Positions 60,655 to 64,000 of a stretch of 64,000 nt of DNA are shown piece after piece. The notes under the pieces were generated by a model. That model made no database searches. It had not been told where the DNA came from and saw only the letters and a list, made by a program, of their open reading frames with translations. Origin of the DNA: Stenotrophomonas sp. ASS1 (GTDB taxonomy: Bacteria > Pseudomonadota > Gammaproteobacteria > Xanthomonadales > Xanthomonadaceae); assembly GCF_004346925.1 (NCBI RefSeq), contig NZ_CP031167.1:1694001-1758000 (forward strand), written 5' to 3'. The position numbers and the translations under genes were made by a program. Numbering within the stretch: the first letter of the stretch is position 1; each line of letters opens with the position of its first letter.

Positions 60655-62343
60655 GTGAGCTGGGACCTTTCCTGCCGGGACTGGTGGGAGAAGCTGCAGG
60701 CCGGCCAGCTGCCGGTCGCGCAGCTGCCACTGTGGACCCAGCAGGCGGAGCGTGCGGCGGCCATTCTGGGCAGGCTTCGTCTGGCCGACGTACCTGGCAC
60801 GCCAACGCTGGCGGAGGCCGGTGGCGAGTGGTTCCAGGATGTGGCGCGCAACATGTTCGGCTCGGTGAACCCGGAGAACGGAGACCGCGAGATTCGCGAC
60901 CTGTTCGCCTTGGTACCGAAAAAGAACGCCAAGACCACGTTCGGGGCGCTGGGCATGGTGACGGCCACGCTGATGAACCAGCGCCCACGTGCCACATTCC
61001 TGATGACGGCACCGGTGCAGGACACGGCGCAGCTGGCGTTCGATGCTGCGGCCGGCGCGATCGAGCTGGACCCGGTGCTGGATGCCAAGTTCCACATCCG
61101 CCACCACCTGAAGACGATCATCCACCGCGAGACGAAGGCCTCGCTGGAGATCATGACGTTTGACCCTGCGGTGTTGACCGGCGTGAAGGTGTCGGGCGGG
61201 GCGCTGATCGACGAGCTGCACGTGTGCGCCAAGAAGGCCAAGGCCGCCCAGGCGCTGCGGCAGATCCGCGGCGGCATGGTGCCTTACCCGGAGGCGTTCC
61301 TGTGGTTCATCACCACGCAGAGCGACGAGCAGCCGGTCGGGGTGTTCGCCGACGAGCTGCAGAAGGCTCGGGACATCCGCGATGGAAAGCGGGTAGGCAA
61401 GATGCTGCCGGTGCTGTTCGAGTTTCCGCAGGAGGTACAGGAGTCGAAGGAGCAGCAGTGGAAGGACCCGCAGCTGTGGCCGCTGCTGAACCCGAACATC
61501 GGCCGCGCCATGACGCTGGAGCGCATGGTGGAAGAGTTCGACGACGCGGTCGGTACCAGCGAGGCCGAGCTGCGCAGTTGGGCCTCTCAGCACCTCAACG
61601 TGCAGATCGGGGTGGCGCTGCACCAGGGTAGCTGGGCGGGCGCGGAGTATTGGGAGCAGCAGGCCAACAAGAAGCTGAAGCTCGCCTACATGCTGCAGGT
61701 GTGCGACGCAATCACTGCCGGCATCGATGGCGGCGGATTGGACGACCTCCTTGGTCTCTCGTTCTGCGGGCGGCACAAGCACACCAAGCGGAAAATGCTG
61801 GTGTCCTTCGCCTTTGCTCACCCCAAGGCGGTTGAACGGCGCAAGAGCGAGCAGGAACGATATGCGGGCTTCATCAAGGACGGAAGCATGTTCGTCGGCG
61901 GGATGGAGGAAGAAGGCGCCACCGACCTACGCGACATGGCCAAGATGGTGAAGTTGGTGGCTGTGGCCCGGTTGCTGGCTGGTATCGGTGTCGATCCCTC
62001 CGGCCTCGGTACGGTGCTGGACGCACTGGCCGCCGAGAAGATCGATGCGGAACTGATCGTGGGTATCAGGCAGGGCTGGCAGCTCACGGGCACCTGCAAG
62101 GTGTTCGAGCGCTGGCTGTCAGATGGTTTGCTGGAGCATGACGGCTCGCGGCTGATGGATTGGTGCGTGGGCAATGCCAAGGTCGAGGCGTCGAAGAACG
62201 CGCTGTACGTGACCAAGGCGGCCAGCGGGGTCGGGAAGATCGATCCCCTGATGGCGGCGATGAATGCCGTCGAGCTGATGTCTCGGAACCCCGAGCCGCA
62301 GAACAAGAAACTCGTCCTCATGACCTTGGGTGGAGCCCGATGA
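60655..62343 (+). CDS. terL: Terminase large subunit
   Basis: A 562-aa packaging ATPase/nuclease. Walker A-like LVPKKNAKTT (86-95), Walker B GALIDELH with the catalytic acid, and a C-terminal nuclease domain with acidic residues (ITAGIDGGGLDD; IGVDPSGLG). The GTG start immediately follows the TerS stop. Its stop overlaps the protease ATG. Confidence 0.92.
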   Translation: MSWDLSCRDWWEKLQAGQLPVAQLPLWTQQAERAAAILGRLRLADVPGTPTLAEAGGEWFQDVARNMFGSVNPENGDREIRDLFALVPKKNAKTTFGALGMVTATLMNQRPRATFLMTAPVQDTAQLAFDAAAGAIELDPVLDAKFHIRHHLKTIIHRETKASLEIMTFDPAVLTGVKVSGGALIDELHVCAKKAKAAQALRQIRGGMVPYPEAFLWFITTQSDEQPVGVFADELQKARDIRDGKRVGKMLPVLFEFPQEVQESKEQQWKDPQLWPLLNPNIGRAMTLERMVEEFDDAVGTSEAELRSWASQHLNVQIGVALHQGSWAGAEYWEQQANKKLKLAYMLQVCDAITAGIDGGGLDDLLGLSFCGRHKHTKRKMLVSFAFAHPKAVERRKSEQERYAGFIKDGSMFVGGMEEEGATDLRDMAKMVKLVAVARLLAGIGVDPSGLGTVLDALAAEKIDAELIVGIRQGWQLTGTCKVFERWLSDGLLEHDGSRLMDWCVGNAKVEASKNALYVTKAASGVGKIDPLMAAMNAVELMSRNPEPQNKKLVLMTLGGAR

Positions 62344-62909
62344 ACAACGAGAACCGCGCCTACAGCCTGCTGGAGGTGAAGAACTATGACGACGACCTGC
62401 AGGTGATCACCGGCCTGGCCACAACGCCGGAGCCGGATCGCTATGGCGATATCGTCGAGCCGCTGGGCGCAAAATTCGCCGCCGAGCTGCCGCTGCTGTG
62501 GCAGCACCGCCACGACAGCCCGGTCGGCATCGTGAAGTTCGGCAAGCCGACGGCGCAGGGCATCCCGTTCACCGCGATCGTGGCGAAGATCGCCACCCCG
62601 GGCGCGCTAAAGGATCTCTGTGACCTGGCCTGGCAATCGGTCAAGGAACAGCTGGTGCGGGGCGTGTCGATCGGCTTCCGCGCGCTGGAGTACAGCTACA
62701 TGGAAGGCGGCGGTATCCGCTTCACCGAGACCGAGATCTACGAGCTTTCCCTGGTCACCATCCCGGCCAACGCCGCGGCGACCATCCAGACCATCAAGGC
62801 CATGGATACCGGCGCCCGGCGCCCGGTGAACTATGGCGTCCCCCTCATCCAGCGCCAGGTGGCCAAGGTCGAGCGACCGGCCGGCGGCGCGGTGAAGTTG
62901 CTGGACTGA
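62340..62909 (+). CDS. HK97-type prohead protease
   Basis: A 189-aa protease that matures the procapsid. Catalytic His56 (LLWQHRHDSP) and Ser110 (LVRGVSIGF) match the herpes/HK97 assemblin fold, and ELSLVTIPANAAA follows. It overlaps terL by four bases (ATGA); no portal gene lies between. Confidence 0.9.
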   Translation: MNNENRAYSLLEVKNYDDDLQVITGLATTPEPDRYGDIVEPLGAKFAAELPLLWQHRHDSPVGIVKFGKPTAQGIPFTAIVAKIATPGALKDLCDLAWQSVKEQLVRGVSIGFRALEYSYMEGGGIRFTETEIYELSLVTIPANAAATIQTIKAMDTGARRPVNYGVPLIQRQVAKVERPAGGAVKLLD

Positions 62910-63015
62910 AGTGCCGGGCCACACGGCCCTGCGGGGTGGAACCCGCTTCCCATCATTTGCAGGCACTGCCCGGCGTGGAACCCGGGCCGAACGGCTGCAC
63001 CACAAGGAAACTGAC

Positions 63016-64000
63016 ATGACTCTCGCAGAACAGCTGGAAGCCCTCCGCGCCACCCGCGCCGATTTGGAAAAGAAGCTCACCACCGTCGTCGAGAAGTCGA
63101 TGGGTGAGAAGCGTTCCCTGAACACCGCCGAGCAGGAAGAGTTCGACAGCATCACCGATCAGATCAAGGATCTGGATGGCGATATCGAGCGCTTCGAGAA
63201 GCTGCTGGCCATCCAGGCGAAGTCGGCTACCCCGGTCGCGGCCATCGTCAAGGCGCAGGGCTCGGCCACCGCTGGCGGCGAAGGCCGCACCCTGGAGCCG
63301 GCGCAGCTGAAGACGGTCGACAAGACCGACGCCGGCATCGGCTTCGCCCGCATGGCCCGCTGCCTGGCCGTGTCGCATGTCCACCACCAGAACCCGCTGG
63401 ACGTGGCCCGCGCGATTTATCCGAACGATGAGCGCCTGCACGGCATCATCCAGGAGAAGGCCGCCGTACAGGCTGCCAGCACCGGCAATGCGACCTGGGC
63501 CGGCAACCTGATCACCGATGGCGGCGTGGCCTTCGCCGACTTCGTCGAGTGGCTGCGCCCGCGCTCGCTGTTGGGTCAGGTGTCCGAGCGCCTGCGCAAC
63601 CTGCCGTTCGACACCCCGGTGCTTGTGCAGGGCTCGGCCGGCACGGCCAAGTGGGTCAAGGAAGGCGCTGCGAAGCCCCTGACCAAGTGGTCGTACACCC
63701 GTGCGAAGCTGACCCCGCTGAAGGTTGCCGCGATCGCTGCGGCGACGAAGGAAACGATGATGCGCGCCACGCCCGCAGCCGATGCGCTGCTGCGTGATGA
63801 GCTGGGTCGGGCGGTCAACCAGACCATCGACACCCAGTTCATCGACCCGGATGCGGCGGCCGTGGCTGATGAGGCACCCGCCTCGATTCTGAATGGCGTG
63901 CCCGCCACCACGGTGCCGTCGGGCAGCGATCCGGATTCGATCCGGGCTGGCGCCGCGGCGATCATGCAGGCCGTGGCCGGTGCGAACCTGTCGCTGGCAG
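63016..64000 (+). CDS. Major capsid protein, HK97 fold (3' end beyond window)
   Basis: 328 codons are visible and the frame is still open at the edge. The N-terminal delta domain is coiled coil (LEALRATRADLEKKLTTVVEK; EEFDSITDQIKDLDGDIERFE), then the HK97 fold begins. AAGGA precedes the ATG at 63016. It is expected to be cut by the protease after the delta domain. Confidence 0.9.
   Translation, partial: MTLAEQLEALRATRADLEKKLTTVVEKSMGEKRSLNTAEQEEFDSITDQIKDLDGDIERFEKLLAIQAKSATPVAAIVKAQGSATAGGEGRTLEPAQLKTVDKTDAGIGFARMARCLAVSHVHHQNPLDVARAIYPNDERLHGIIQEKAAVQAASTGNATWAGNLITDGGVAFADFVEWLRPRSLLGQVSERLRNLPFDTPVLVQGSAGTAKWVKEGAAKPLTKWSYTRAKLTPLKVAAIAAATKETMMRATPAADALLRDELGRAVNQTIDTQFIDPDAAAVADEAPASILNGVPATTVPSGSDPDSIRAGAAAIMQAVAGANLSLA

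Larger units (their letters stand above)
36200..64000. mobile_element. Lambdoid prophage with HK97-type head genes (left end approximate, right end beyond window)
   Basis: A leftward early operon, a repressor/Cro switch, a rightward replication-recombination-lysis-packaging operon and capsid genes follow each other from about 36200 to the window edge. Gene overlap is dense (mostly ATGA/GTGA), unlike the chromosome on the left. No integrase gene is seen. The left limit is placed by the terminator at 36214 and the last phage-like gene at 36340. Confidence 0.93.

Overview
The window looks like a high-GC Xanthomonadaceae chromosome, most probably Stenotrophomonas maltophilia, carrying the left part of a temperate phage. 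The species call rests on three things visible here. There is a complete five-gene RND efflux operon with two embedded dehydrogenase genes and a divergent LysR gene (smeRv / smeU1-V-W-U2-X). There is a soxR / mfsA divergent pair with a SoxR-type operator. There are many intergenic hairpins headed by GTAG (SMAG/REP-type elements).

Region 1 (1-7005): the right end of an IS3-family element, then several unusual inverted repeats, rsmD and coaD, a small lipoprotein, a ferredoxin overlapping a gamma-glutamyltranspeptidase gene, a metallo-beta-lactamase-fold hydrolase, a PsiF-like protein and upp. Region 2 (7172-12837): four tightly packed genes (TonB-dependent receptor, beta-propeller phytase-like lipoprotein, purple-acid-phosphatase-like enzyme, exported family I pyrophosphatase) that read as one outer-membrane/periplasmic pathway for phytate or other organic phosphate. 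Region 3 (12927-24923): photolyase, an OmpA-like lipoprotein, a 135-bp tandem array of hairpin units between convergent genes, and the SmeVWX efflux locus, with a candidate LysR operator and a possible extra small ORF coupled to smeU1. Region 4 (24965-35936): accessory chromosomal genes, including an EEP-fold hydrolase, two tandem paralogous secreted mini-proteins, a luxR-hchA operon, a large lipase-like lipoprotein, soxR/mfsA and a secreted subtilase.

Region 5 (about 36200-64000): a lambdoid, HK97-head-type prophage cut by the right window edge. A leftward early operon (48652 down to 36340) encodes recombination proteins (YqaJ exonuclease plus a candidate annealing protein), a cytosine methyltransferase with a repeat-rich insert, an AlpA-type excisionase-like protein and many small proteins chained by ATGA/GTGA overlaps. 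The immunity region (48690-50275) has an S24 repressor, a Cro/YdaS-like protein, an outer lipoprotein gene and two near-identical promoter/operator sets built from TTACC-N4-GGTAA. The rightward operon carries CII-like and replication genes (initiator-like protein, DnaB helicase), recombination/resolvase genes, lysis (muramidase, holin-like, Rz and a nested Rz1), HNH nuclease, small and large terminase, prohead protease and the start of the major capsid gene.

The most distinctive phage features are four genes that run against their operons. Two of them (36907 and 41824) share a conserved N-terminus and upstream block. A third (54614) has a similar membrane-anchored layout. The fourth (50485) has its ribosome binding site buried in a perfect 15-bp hairpin. 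No integrase and no portal gene are visible. All identifications come from reading the sequence; no database search was run.
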